Part shown: positions 1-8,261 of the stretch, piece after piece | How the letters are laid out: every line of letters starts with the position of its first letter | How positions within the stretch are numbered: the first letter of the stretch is position 1 | Assembly (NCBI RefSeq): GCF_040117685.2 | Contig: NZ_JBEDYP020000013.1 | Coordinates: 62,001-126,000, forward strand | DNA from: Gracilimonas sp040117685 | GTDB lineage: Bacteria; Bacteroidota; Rhodothermia; Balneolales; Balneolaceae | Direction: 5' to 3' | DNA: 64,000 bases | Program-made: the position numbers and the translations under genes | Notes under the pieces: model-generated | What the model was told of the DNA's origin: nothing | The model's database searches: none | What the model saw: only the letters and a program-made list of their open reading frames with translations

Positions 1-261
1 ATAGTCTGACGTTCCGGGAGTGTCGATGAGATTAATTTTGTGCCCCCGCCAGTCCAGGTTCATGAAAGAAGAGAAAATGGATTTCTGCTTCTCCTTCTCC
101 AAATTGTGATAATCGGAGATCGTATTCTTTTCTTCTATCGACCCTCGTCGGTTAATGGCTCCGGCTTCGAAAAGCATCGTTTCGGCTAACGTTGTTTTTC
201 CGGAGCCGGAATGCCCCAGCAGAACAACATTACGGATACGGGTAGGATTATAAACTTTCAT
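1..261 (-). CDS. EF-G-like translational GTPase, N-terminal part (cut by window edge)
   Basis: Only the first 87 residues are inside the window; the gene runs off the left edge. The P-loop GHSGSGKT lies at residues 16-23 and the G3 motif DTPG at 80-83. Canonical EF-G has a GHxDxGKTT-type loop, whereas the HSGSGKTT form together with an early acidic segment (IEEKNTISDYHNLEKEK) is typical of the EF-G-like paralogue family (often annotated EF-G2 or FusA-like), whose exact role in translation or ribosome handling is not settled. The ATG at 261-259 fits the family N-terminus. It is divergent from the asparaginase gene. The family call is confident; whether it is the only EF-G of the genome cannot be seen. 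Confidence 0.85.
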   Translation of the reverse strand, partial: MKVYNPTRIRNVVLLGHSGSGKTTLAETMLFEAGAINRRGSIEEKNTISDYHNLEKEKQKSIFSSFMNLDWRGHKINLIDTPGTSDY

Positions 262-491
262 GGTGATTCCTTTCTTTTTTATCAACTGCTTCTAAACCTC
301 TAAAACACCAAATAATTAATTACTTTTAGTGCCTGGTGCTTTAGCAGCAAAATTTCTGCTAAGTTTGTTATAGCAGCTTAACTTGTAAAAAAGCGCGACC
401 AGCTTTTGCGCCACAAAATCAATGAACAGTACCCATTCTTTTTGAACAGAATGTGAAGATCAAAAATAAACGGAGTCACGAATAAATCAAC
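262..491. promoter_or_regulatory. Divergent intergenic region with a short hairpin
   Basis: This 230-bp spacer separates the divergent EF-G-like and asparaginase genes and should hold both promoters. A 7-bp inverted repeat TTAGCAG/CTGCTAA sits at 341-347 and 356-362, and a third related word TAGCAGC follows at about 373. I see no confident -10/-35 pair. An operator role for the repeat is only a guess. Confidence 0.3.
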
Positions 492-1481
492 ATGAAAAAG
501 ATTTTATTAATACAGACCGGGGGAACCATTGCCATGAATGCCAAAGGAGCAGGTGTTGAACTGGATCCGGAGCGATGGTCGAAAGTGTTGTATGAAGAGA
601 TTCCCGAGCTAAATGAAATTGCTGAGATTATAACCTTTCCTTTGTTTTTTGAAGACAGTTCTGATTTGAATTCCTGGCACTGGGTGAAACTGGCCAGTTG
701 TATTGACGAAAAATATGATGAGTTCGACGGGTTTGTGATTCTGCACGGAACCGACACCATGGCTTACTCTGCATCAGCCCTTAGTTTTGGGTTGAAGAAC
801 CTGGGCAAACCGGTGATATTTACCGGGTCGCAATTGCCTATGAGTACCATTCGAAGTGATGCTCGCCGGAACCTGGTAAACGCCATCGAATTGGCTACGA
901 TGGATTTTAAGGAAGTCGGAATTTGTTTCAACGATGCCCTTTATCGTGGGAATCGAGCCACCAAACTAAGTATTGGCGATTTTGATGCGTTCGGTACTCC
1001 CAACTTCTCCCCCCTTGCTGATATAGGAATTCAGATTGAATCACTCGTTCAGGAGCAATTCGGAAACGGAAATTTTGAAAACGTGGCTAAATATTCTGAT
1101 GAGGTTTTTGTGCTTACGGCTCACCCCAACCTGAATCCCAAGCTTTTGATGGATTTGAAGCTGGACAACGTACGTGCAGTAATTCTTCGGGCATTCGGAA
1201 GCGGGAACTTCTGCGTGAAAGGCGAAAAAAGCCTGCTTCCGTTTTTGGATAAATGCCGGGAGCATGATGTGATTGTAGCCATCGTATCCCAGGCAGATTA
1301 TGATTCGGTGGATCTCACCCAATATTCCGCAGGGCGAGCCGCTTTAGGACACGGAGCCATTAGTGGGAATGATCTTACCCTGGAGGCGGCTGTAACCAAA
1401 CTCATGTTTTTATTAGCACATTACGATTCCAAAACCGATATTGAACAACGTTTCCAGCAATCGCTGGCCGGGGAACTGTAA
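492..1481 (+). CDS. ansA: Type I L-asparaginase (cytoplasmic)
   Basis: Hydrolyses L-asparagine to aspartate and ammonia. The 329-residue protein carries both signatures of the asparaginase/glutaminase family: TGGTIA at residues 9-14 with the nucleophilic threonine, and HGTDTM at 85-90 with the second catalytic Thr-Asp pair. There is no signal peptide, which points to the cytoplasmic type I enzyme rather than the periplasmic type II. The ATG at 492 leaves only eight residues before the TGGTIA motif, as expected for type I enzymes. The gene is followed by a heptamer repeat array and then by the exonuclease gene on the same strand. Function of the family is well established; substrate preference (Asn versus Gln) cannot be read from sequence alone. 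Confidence 0.92.
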   Translation: MKKILLIQTGGTIAMNAKGAGVELDPERWSKVLYEEIPELNEIAEIITFPLFFEDSSDLNSWHWVKLASCIDEKYDEFDGFVILHGTDTMAYSASALSFGLKNLGKPVIFTGSQLPMSTIRSDARRNLVNAIELATMDFKEVGICFNDALYRGNRATKLSIGDFDAFGTPNFSPLADIGIQIESLVQEQFGNGNFENVAKYSDEVFVLTAHPNLNPKLLMDLKLDNVRAVILRAFGSGNFCVKGEKSLLPFLDKCREHDVIVAIVSQADYDSVDLTQYSAGRAALGHGAISGNDLTLEAAVTKLMFLLAHYDSKTDIEQRFQQSLAGEL

Positions 1482-1482
1482 T

Positions 1483-1567
1483 AGGTTTTAGGTGTTAGTC
1501 TCAAGGTTTTAGGAAGGCTTCATCCAAAACCTAACACCTAACACCTAAAACCTTGCACCTAACACCT
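1483..1567. repeat. Heptameric inverted repeat array (AGGTKTT / AAMACCT units)
   Basis: The spacer after the asparaginase stop is made of 7-bp words. Left block 1483-1510 holds four units (AGGTTTT, AGGTGTT, AGTCTCA, AGGTTTT); right block 1526-1567 holds six units in inverted orientation (AAAACCT, AACACCT, AACACCT, AAAACCT, TGCACCT, AACACCT). The two blocks can fold into a long imperfect hairpin with a 15-nt loop. The right block ends five bases before the next ATG. There is no T-run, so this is not a standard terminator. Confidence 0.8.
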
Positions 1568-1572
1568 TCACC

Positions 1573-2289
1573 ATGTTTTTTATTTTTGATGTAGAGACCG
1601 TTCCGGATTTTGACTTCATTCGACAGGTACTGAATGATCCGGATTCTGACCAGGAACTACTGCTGGAAAAGGCAAGTGAGGAATTAGCCAGAAATAAGTC
1701 AGGTTTCCTCCCTCCCATGTATCACCGAATGGTTTCCTGGGTTGGGCTTTGGATTGAGAATACGGGAGGCCCCAAACAAAAAGTAGCCTGGAGTGGTGAG
1801 AACGAAAAAGAAGGCCTCAAGCAGATTTTCGATGCTATTGGCACGTACAAAGATTTCGGGTTGATTCACCACAATGGAAAAGGCTTCGATATTCCCGTGC
1901 TCACTTACCGCGCGATGAAGCACGGACTACAAATGCCGGTTCGCATGCACGATTATGATATCCGCTACCGCTACAGCCGTCACAATGTAGATCTGGTGGA
2001 TGAATTCAGTAATTACGGAGCCAGCTCGTGGCCCAAGCTTAAACACCTGGGGCAGTTAATTGGCATTCCGTTCAAGCAAACAGGTGAAGGAAATGAAGTG
2101 CTGGCCATGTTCCAGCGGGGCGAGCTCGACCTGATTGAGCACTACTGCTATGAAGATGTAATGGCCACCTACATCGTTTGGCTTTACCACCAATACACAG
2201 CCGGACATATTCCCGAGGACCAGTTCAATAACCTGAAAGACCGGGCAATGAGCAAGCTGGAAGAGATTCAGTCCGGCCCGCCTAAGTAA
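1573..2289 (+). CDS. DEDDy-type 3'-5' exonuclease related to the PolB proofreading domain
   Basis: A stand-alone 238-residue exonuclease of the PolB-associated 3'-5' exonuclease family (Pfam DNA_pol_B_exo2 type). Motif I is FDVET with Asp6 and Glu8, motif II is HNGKGFD with Asp106, and motif III is YCYED with Tyr191 and Asp195, giving the complete DEDDy metal-binding set. No polymerase domain is attached. The substrate in the cell is unknown; a role in DNA or RNA 3'-end trimming is inferred from the fold. The ATG at 1573 directly precedes the first beta strand, so the start is secure. Confidence 0.87.
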   Translation: MFFIFDVETVPDFDFIRQVLNDPDSDQELLLEKASEELARNKSGFLPPMYHRMVSWVGLWIENTGGPKQKVAWSGENEKEGLKQIFDAIGTYKDFGLIHHNGKGFDIPVLTYRAMKHGLQMPVRMHDYDIRYRYSRHNVDLVDEFSNYGASSWPKLKHLGQLIGIPFKQTGEGNEVLAMFQRGELDLIEHYCYEDVMATYIVWLYHQYTAGHIPEDQFNNLKDRAMSKLEEIQSGPPK

Positions 2290-2291
2290 AT

Positions 2292-2318
2292 TCGCTTTGA
2301 CGCGGAGCGTCATAGCGA
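2292..2318. repeat. Hairpin just after the exonuclease gene
   Basis: Two 12-bp arms (2292-2303 and 2307-2318) pair with one mismatch around a GGA loop. No T-run follows on either strand, so it may be an RNA-stabilising or repetitive hairpin rather than an intrinsic terminator. Confidence 0.5.
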
Positions 2319-2349
2319 GATAAAGATTAAATAATTAAATAAGTGGCTT

Positions 2350-2805
2350 ATGATATCCTTCCATACCCTGATGGGAGCAATTGCTTTGCTTTCAGGAGCT
2401 TTTAATTTGGTAACAACCAAGGGGACCAAAACTCACCGAATTATGGGCTGGACTTATGTTCTCTCCATGGGTGCATTAATTATTACATCATTCGCAATCT
2501 TTGACCTTTTTGGAGGATTTGGTCCATTTCATGTCATGTCAATGATTAGCGGCGTAACCATTGCCTTAGCTGTTTATTTTCCTCTCCGACGTCACAAACA
2601 TAAGAATTGGCTGGAACATCACTACATGTGGATTTCATGGTCATATGTAGGGTTGCTGATGGCAACCGGTTCTCATTTATTTGAATATGGTCCGGAAGGA
2701 TGGTCTGGCTTAGCCCGCGCATTTCTTTACTGGGGTTTACCCTGCATAGTTGGGGCATCAATAATCTATTGGAATAAGAAGAGGTTGTTAACCAAACATT
2801 CTTAA
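2350..2805 (+). CDS. DUF2306-type small integral membrane protein
   Basis: The 151-residue protein has four or five predicted membrane segments (about residues 2-20, 33-50, 58-76, 92-110, 121-140) and the conserved histidines of DUF2306 proteins: H5 near the N-terminus, the KTHRIMGW segment, PFHVMS and the LEHHYMW segment. The His pattern resembles small haem-binding or redox membrane proteins, but no function is established for the family. It lies on the same strand as the exonuclease with a 60-bp gap and converges on the flavoprotein gene downstream. Confidence 0.7.
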   Translation: MISFHTLMGAIALLSGAFNLVTTKGTKTHRIMGWTYVLSMGALIITSFAIFDLFGGFGPFHVMSMISGVTIALAVYFPLRRHKHKNWLEHHYMWISWSYVGLLMATGSHLFEYGPEGWSGLARAFLYWGLPCIVGASIIYWNKKRLLTKHS

Positions 2806-2839
2806 CTAGGTTTTTAAAAAATTGCTTAGACGTACAATA

Positions 2840-4324
2840 CTAAACGACTCTGTCCGGATCGCTGTAATCCGGAACTTCACCCCGGTACCCAAAAATGGTT
2901 TTGATTAACTTCACGGTCCATTCACTTTGGTTCTTGATGTACCATTGGTCGGCCGCCCGCCGTGCACCCAAACCCCAGCTGGGATAGGGATGAATGGTGT
3001 CTGCTATACCTCTTAACGAAACCCCGTTTTTAATCGCCACCGCATACTCGGATATAAATTCTCCCGCATGAGCACCTACAACGGTAGCACCCAGAATCTT
3101 ACCTGATAACTTCTTCGCAAAGATTTTAACCATACCAGCATCATCTCCTTCAGCCACCGCACGGTCGATCTTGGAATAAGGAAAACGATATACTTCATAC
3201 TTCTCTCCTTCCGCCTTCAGCTGCTTCTCCGTTTTACCTACATGAGCCAACTCAGGATCAGTAAAAGTAACCCAAGAAACCATATCCTTCTCAATCTTCA
3301 TAGGCACAACTTTTAGCAGAGCTTTTGTAGCTGCAATCTTGGCCATATGTTCGCTCATGTGAGTGAACTGATATCTCCCCGTCACATCCCCGGCAGCATA
3401 AATATGAGACTGGCTGGTTCGGCAGGATTCATCTACTACAACGTTCCCTTTCTCTGTTCTTATACCAGCAGCTTCCAGGTTCAGTGAAGAAGTATTTGCC
3501 CTTCGTCCCGTTGCCATTAATAGAGCATCGCCTTCTATTACTTTCTCTTCTTCTTCAATTTCAACCTGTACTTTAATTCTGCTCCCGTCTTGCTGCACTT
3601 TTTGTACTGAAGCGCTGAGTTGGTAATTCACTCCCTGCCTTTTCAATTCATCGTGTAGTATTTTAACCAACTCCGGATCGTCATTTGCTAAAATTCGATC
3701 GGCCATATCAATCACGGTAACTTTTGATCCCAGGTTGACAAAAGCCTGAGACATCTCGGTGCCAATAGGTCCGCCACCGATAATCAGCAACTCTTCAGGT
3801 AAATCTTCTATCTCAAAAAGGCTTTCGTTTGTCAGGTACTCAACCTCTTCGATTCCTTTAATAGGAGGCACAAATGCTTTGGCTCCGGTAGCAATAATGA
3901 AGTATTTAGACGATACCGCTCTTGTACTGCCATCATTATTTGCAATTTCGATGGTATGACTATTTTTAAAAGAAGCCAGCCCCTGAACCACTTCAATACC
4001 CATATCCTCAAAAATCTCCGGCCGGTCCGCATCGTGATATACTTCGTTGCGTACCTCATCCACGTGCTGCATCACTTTCTTGAAATCGATATTTGGCTCA
4101 CCCTCAATCAGCCCGTACTTTCCGGCATCTTTGATTTGGCGAGCCACCTTCCCGGCTTTGAGAAGCGTTTTGGAAGGAATACATCCCGTCCATGTACAAT
4201 CTCCGCCCAACCGGTCAGCTTCAATCATCATTGTTTTTGCCCCAAAATTGGCCGCTATCCCCGATGCTGTTAAGCCGGCAGCACCGCCACCAATTACAAT
4301 CATATCAAAATCATATTTCGCCAT
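2840..4324 (-). CDS. Class I pyridine nucleotide-disulfide oxidoreductase, MerA-like
   Basis: An FAD/NAD(P)H flavoprotein of the dihydrolipoamide dehydrogenase/mercuric reductase family, 494 residues. The FAD-binding GGGAAGL motif lies at 12-18, the redox-active pair Cys43/Cys48 in GGDCTWTGCIPSK, a second dinucleotide site IIGGGPIG at 181-188, and the FAD-contacting AAGDV segment in the middle. The C-terminal dimer region has IHPYPSWG where dihydrolipoamide dehydrogenase has HPTLSE, so the catalytic His-Glu pair is not conserved. There is no N-terminal heavy-metal domain and no C-terminal Cys-Cys, so true mercury reduction is doubtful. The next minus-strand gene upstream encodes a small membrane protein and may be a partner. 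Substrate unknown. Confidence 0.85.
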   Translation of the reverse strand: MAKYDFDMIVIGGGAAGLTASGIAANFGAKTMMIEADRLGGDCTWTGCIPSKTLLKAGKVARQIKDAGKYGLIEGEPNIDFKKVMQHVDEVRNEVYHDADRPEIFEDMGIEVVQGLASFKNSHTIEIANNDGSTRAVSSKYFIIATGAKAFVPPIKGIEEVEYLTNESLFEIEDLPEELLIIGGGPIGTEMSQAFVNLGSKVTVIDMADRILANDDPELVKILHDELKRQGVNYQLSASVQKVQQDGSRIKVQVEIEEEEKVIEGDALLMATGRRANTSSLNLEAAGIRTEKGNVVVDESCRTSQSHIYAAGDVTGRYQFTHMSEHMAKIAATKALLKVVPMKIEKDMVSWVTFTDPELAHVGKTEKQLKAEGEKYEVYRFPYSKIDRAVAEGDDAGMVKIFAKKLSGKILGATVVGAHAGEFISEYAVAIKNGVSLRGIADTIHPYPSWGLGARRAADQWYIKNQSEWTVKLIKTIFGYRGEVPDYSDPDRVV

Positions 4325-4381
4325 AAATCAATGTCTCCTTTTACATAGCGTTGACTTAACCAACTTTATGTTTACTTCATT

Positions 4382-4747
4382 TCAGGGATTATCTCCCGGT
4401 TCTTCTTCCAAACCGGGCTGAATATCTTCTATCCTTGTTTTCACTTTTCTGTAGGTTGACCAAGCCCCATAACCTATCATCAATACCACTACCCCATATA
4501 CCCACCAAGGCACGTTCTCGCCGGCAATAATCAGATACAGATAAGCAGATATAAAAAAGAATGTCGAGCTCAAAGCCGGGATTACAATCGACTTTTTTTG
4601 CCTATAATTCTTTACCAACCAGCCGATACTAAGCGTAAAAAAGGGAATGGCTCCCACATAAATACTCCCGAATATTATGGGATTGACCCCGTAATCTTCT
4701 CCCAGAGAAAAGAACCAATCCTTTGCGATTTCTAAAAATTCTGCCAT
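4382..4747 (-). CDS. Small hypothetical membrane protein
   Basis: I do not recognise a named family. The 121-residue product has three likely membrane segments (about residues 22-44, 53-72 and 78-95), a basic linker NYRQKK after the first, and an acidic proline-containing tail. It lies 57 bp upstream of the MerA-like flavoprotein gene on the same strand, so co-transcription is plausible and it could be a membrane anchor or redox partner; this is inference only. Confidence 0.6.
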   Translation of the reverse strand: MAEFLEIAKDWFFSLGEDYGVNPIIFGSIYVGAIPFFTLSIGWLVKNYRQKKSIVIPALSSTFFFISAYLYLIIAGENVPWWVYGVVVLMIGYGAWSTYRKVKTRIEDIQPGLEEEPGDNP

Positions 4748-4835
4748 AGATCAGCAAGTTTTAAATTGTGTAATAATTACGAACGAATATAGACTAATTA
4801 GCCTTGTTTTGATGATATTAAGCATTAAATTCTTA

Positions 4836-4848
4836 CCGTATAATACGG
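4836..4848. promoter_or_regulatory. Perfect 6-1-6 palindrome, possible Fur/Zur-type operator
   Basis: CCGTATAATACGG is a perfect inverted repeat of two 6-bp arms around one base, ending nine bases before the start of the metal-uptake locus. It contains a TATAAT word that could serve as a -10 element. The 6-1-6 geometry is that of Fur-family sites, but the sequence is not a textbook Zur or Fur box, so the regulator is unknown. Confidence 0.4.
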
Positions 4849-4857
4849 ACTAATACA

Positions 4858-5166
4858 TTGAGCAGATTTAAAAATTACATATCTGTCGCTTTTTTGCTGC
4901 TTGCAGTAGTAGGCTTGCTTTCTTCTATGGCCCACTACCATAGCGATGGATTGGAATGTCTGCATCATGCCAACGAACAACATTATACAGAAAGTGATTC
5001 GGTTTGTCCGGTTTGTACTATTGTTACCCACACCTTTACCGGAGATACGAACGAATTAAAACATATGTTAGAGTTTCAGGAGAAGCTAATTGCTTTTCAG
5101 GCTCTACTGATCTCAAACGAACCGTTTAACCCTCTTCTCGGCCGCTCCCCACCCTCTTTGGTTTAA
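4858..5166 (+). CDS. Small exported His/Cys-rich protein, first gene of putative metal-uptake locus
   Basis: The 102-residue product has an N-terminal hydrophobic signal or anchor (about residues 8-24) followed by a metal-ligand-rich stretch: HYH, CLHH, then CPVC and further His. It is not assigned to a known family; similar small His/Cys-rich exported proteins often precede metal-related TonB receptors. The best start is a TTG at 4858, because the next in-frame ATG at 4927 would remove the signal segment. The gene lies 73 bp before the His-rich lipoprotein gene. Periplasmic metal binding or sensing is my inference. Confidence 0.6.
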   Translation: MSRFKNYISVAFLLLAVVGLLSSMAHYHSDGLECLHHANEQHYTESDSVCPVCTIVTHTFTGDTNELKHMLEFQEKLIAFQALLISNEPFNPLLGRSPPSLV

Positions 5167-5239
5167 ATAAGCACTTAATACATACGTACCTGTCATCACA
5201 GGCCAACATTCTATTTAAAATTATTTAAACCATTTTATC

Positions 5240-5713
5240 ATGAAAAAGTTAACTTTTTTATCCAAAGTAAGAACTGTACTTACCCTATTTATTTTCGCTG
5301 GAATTTTAACTGCGTGTTCAAATTCTACTTCTTCTGATGATCATGATCACTCGGAACCGGAAGGCTTACGCCTAAAGATGAATGGGCAAACTATTGTAGA
5401 ACAACTGCCAGATCAGGATATTACTGGAGAGTTCGAATTAACTCCGGGTCAGGAAACAGATCTCATCACGATCTTTTTCTTAGATCATGATGGCGATGAA
5501 TTTCAACCGGAAGAAGACGAATATAGTCTCGGGCACGAATTTGAAGATCAGGGTATTGCAGAATTCGAACAACATTCTGAAGACGGAAAGTGGAGCTTCC
5601 ACTTGCATGCTGAATCTGAAGGTATAACTGATCTAACCTTAATGCTTATGCATAACGATCATTCAGATTTCTCATCACAACACATTCACGTTCATGTTGA
5701 AGCAGCTGAATAG
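5240..5713 (+). CDS. His-rich metal-binding lipoprotein
   Basis: A 157-residue lipoprotein. The signal peptide ends in a lipobox LTAC with the lipidated Cys at residue 26, followed immediately by a DDHDHSEPE metal-binding segment. More His clusters occur near the C-terminus (FHLHAE, HNDHSD, HIHVHVE). The acidic/His composition suggests zinc or another divalent metal. Its TAG stop overlaps by one base the GTG start of the TonB receptor, which argues for translational coupling and a shared function: capturing metal at the outer membrane for the receptor. The metal identity is inferred. Confidence 0.8.
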   Translation: MKKLTFLSKVRTVLTLFIFAGILTACSNSTSSDDHDHSEPEGLRLKMNGQTIVEQLPDQDITGEFELTPGQETDLITIFFLDHDGDEFQPEEDEYSLGHEFEDQGIAEFEQHSEDGKWSFHLHAESEGITDLTLMLMHNDHSDFSSQHIHVHVEAAE

Positions 5714-7950
5714 TGATAATACGTAGCTTAATACTGTTTCTCGCGGGAGCTTTTTTTGTAGGAAATGCTCCTGTCGAGGACAGTTTTTTATTATCCGGAC
5801 GCATAACAGATTCCGATACCGGTGAACCTATCTCTTTTGCCTACGTTCACATTGAGGAACTTAACAGAACTGCTGTAGCTGATTCAGACGGCAAATATGA
5901 AATTAAAAATGTACCAAAAGGTAAATTTACCCTTTCTATTCACCGCATTGGTTATCGCACACAAACTCAGGAAATAAGCATAAAGAGTGCTGATGAAGTA
6001 GTAAATATACAGCTCCGGCCTACCGTATTAGGTTCACAATCCGTTGATGTAGTTGGTGCGCAGGAAACGCTGGAAGGATCAAATCTTGAACACGCTTCAA
6101 AAAAAGTCTTTGGATCCGATCTTCGCAGAAATCTAGGAAGCACCCTTTCGGAAACCTTATCCAATTTAGCCGGTTTTGATGAACGAAAAATGGGTTCTGC
6201 TCCAGGCCGTCCTGTAATACGAGGACTTGGAGATGAACGCGTTTTGATATTACAGGACGGTGTACGCTCGGGTGATGTATCGGCTCAATCATCCGATCAT
6301 GCCGTTACCATTGATCCTATTTCAGCACAGGAAGTTGAGATTGCCCGTGGCCCTCAGGCACTGGCTTATGGGGCTAATGCCATCGGCGGCGTTATCAACG
6401 TTGTACGAAATCAAATTGAAACTACGGTTCCTTCCAAAACCACCGGAAGCGTTACTTTGAATGGAGAATCGGTGAGTACGGGTATTTCCGGAGCCATCGA
6501 TGCAACTATTCCATATAAAGATTTTGCATTGAGCTTAAACCTCAACGGCCGTACCGCCGGTGATGTTAGAACCCCGTTAGGCAAAACCGACAATACATAC
6601 TACCGTTCAACTAATGATGCTATAGGGTTGAGCTTGGTACAGAACTGGGGATACTTAGGAGGCGCATTCAGCACATATATCAACAATTACGGGATTCCGC
6701 CAGATCCCAACGGTCATCCCAATGGAGTAGATATTGAGATGGAGAAGTTTCAGTATGATTTCAAATCAGAAATTCTTATTCGCAATGATTTTATACAGGT
6801 AATTGAAGGTGATTTTTCCGTTAAAAACTATACGCACAGAGAAATAGAATCTAACGGTTCACTTGGCACTCAATTCGGGCTTGTGACTACAAATGCCGAA
6901 GTAAAGGCAACTCATAATTCACTGGGTTTGCTCGATAAAGGCACTTTTGGTGTTTGGGGTGAACTTGAAGACTATGCTGTGATCGGTGCCAGTACACCTG
7001 ATGCCAACAGCTATAAAATCGGTGCCTATCTGATTGAGGAAAAAGACATTAATAAACTACATCTGGAAGCCGGTCTTCGCTTCGATTGGGTGTTGAATAA
7101 ACCCGTTGAGAATAACCCCAATTCAAGTATCGGAAACATCAGAGAACGATCTTTCCCTGCTTTATCCAGCTCATTCGCGGCTATTTACTCATTAGGCAAA
7201 GGATTTTCGGCAGGCACCAGCTTGCTTCATTCATTTCGTGCACCTTCTCTGGAGGAACTTTATTCAGAAGGACCACACCTTGCTTCTTATTCCTATGAAA
7301 TCGGCAATCCTGATCTCGACCCGGAACGGGCCTTAGCTAAGGAGCTGTTTCTCCGGTACCAGGCAGACAAAGCCAGTGCTGAGGTTACTATATTTCACAA
7401 TGCTTTCAGTAATTATTTATATGCTCAGGACACCGGGGAGAGAAATAACAGAAGGCCCGATTTAAACAATTATCAGTTTGTGGGAACTGAGGCGGTTCTG
7501 TATGGAGCAGAATTCTCAGGCGAGTACCAATTTCTCCGGCGCTTTGTATTCGATGCTTCCTTAAGCTATACCCTTGCGGAACGAACCGTTTCTGAACAGG
7601 AACAAGCCGCCACTGGTTACGACGGTGATTCTCGTCCGCTCCCTCAAATCCCTCCATTTAAGGTGAAATCATCCCTGAAATACACTAAAGGTGAATTTGA
7701 GATCGGAAGCAGAGTGCGGTTTTCAGCTGAACAAAATCGTACAGGAGAGTTTGAAACCCCAACCAACAGCTACTTTTTAGTTGATGCCTTTTCCCAGTAC
7801 CGGTTAGAAGGAGGAAAGCTGTTGCATACCTTTTCACTGAATGTAAATAACCTGTTGAACACCGAGTACTACGATCACCTTTCCCGCATCAAAGATCTAA
7901 GGCCACAGCCCGGTATTAATATTAGCCTGCTTTACCGCTTCTATTTTTAA
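5713..7950 (+). CDS. TonB-dependent outer-membrane receptor, probably for zinc or another metal (ZnuD-like)
   Basis: A 745-residue receptor: signal peptide (1-20), a carboxypeptidase-regulatory-like beta domain (about 27-105), plug domain with GRPVIRGLGDERVLILQDG and the DHAVTIDPISAQEVEIARGP segment (about 130-230), and a 22-strand barrel ending in Tyr-Phe. The plug resembles ZnuD-type zinc receptors, which carry a similar DPxxxxxVEIxxGPxxLxYG pattern. The GTG start at 5713 overlaps the stop of the His-rich lipoprotein gene. Energy-dependent metal import through TonB is the expected role; the substrate rests mainly on the His-rich neighbours. Confidence 0.88.
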   Translation: MIIRSLILFLAGAFFVGNAPVEDSFLLSGRITDSDTGEPISFAYVHIEELNRTAVADSDGKYEIKNVPKGKFTLSIHRIGYRTQTQEISIKSADEVVNIQLRPTVLGSQSVDVVGAQETLEGSNLEHASKKVFGSDLRRNLGSTLSETLSNLAGFDERKMGSAPGRPVIRGLGDERVLILQDGVRSGDVSAQSSDHAVTIDPISAQEVEIARGPQALAYGANAIGGVINVVRNQIETTVPSKTTGSVTLNGESVSTGISGAIDATIPYKDFALSLNLNGRTAGDVRTPLGKTDNTYYRSTNDAIGLSLVQNWGYLGGAFSTYINNYGIPPDPNGHPNGVDIEMEKFQYDFKSEILIRNDFIQVIEGDFSVKNYTHREIESNGSLGTQFGLVTTNAEVKATHNSLGLLDKGTFGVWGELEDYAVIGASTPDANSYKIGAYLIEEKDINKLHLEAGLRFDWVLNKPVENNPNSSIGNIRERSFPALSSSFAAIYSLGKGFSAGTSLLHSFRAPSLEELYSEGPHLASYSYEIGNPDLDPERALAKELFLRYQADKASAEVTIFHNAFSNYLYAQDTGERNNRRPDLNNYQFVGTEAVLYGAEFSGEYQFLRRFVFDASLSYTLAERTVSEQEQAATGYDGDSRPLPQIPPFKVKSSLKYTKGEFEIGSRVRFSAEQNRTGEFETPTNSYFLVDAFSQYRLEGGKLLHTFSLNVNNLLNTEYYDHLSRIKDLRPQPGINISLLYRFYF

Positions 7951-8261
7951 TAAGCTCATAAAATAAAAAAGCCCTGGAAGGTTCAGTTCCAGGGCCTTAG
8001 CTTTAGGTTTCAGCTTTAAGGAGTATAAAATCGACTAACTGTTAGGGTATAAACATTAATCTCACCTTTAAGCTGATTACAAGAGTAACCGTAACAGGAT
8101 TTGTTACATTTTTTTTGAAAAAAAATTTCACCCTCTTCAAATCACTGCTTTTCAATATCTTAAGAGATACTTTTTCCTGACTAAATAAATTTATTTTAAG
8201 ATTTTGATAAATCTTTGCGAGTCTATATCCTCCAGCGAATAATCATTCATAAAATTAGCCT
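7951..8261. terminator. Hairpin terminator and gene-free spacer after the TonB receptor
   Basis: A perfect 9-bp stem GCCCTGGAA/TTCCAGGGC occupies 7971-7979 and 7987-7995. An A-rich run precedes it and only a weak T-rich stretch follows, so it is a plausible but imperfect terminator on the plus strand and would have a better U-tract on the minus strand. The remaining AT-rich 250 bp hold no gene I can support; they should contain the ogt promoter. Confidence 0.55.

Noticed and set aside
2840..4324. Mercury-resistance (mer) operon
   Set aside because: No merR, merT/P or mercury-binding cysteines; the MerA-like gene stands with an unrelated membrane protein.
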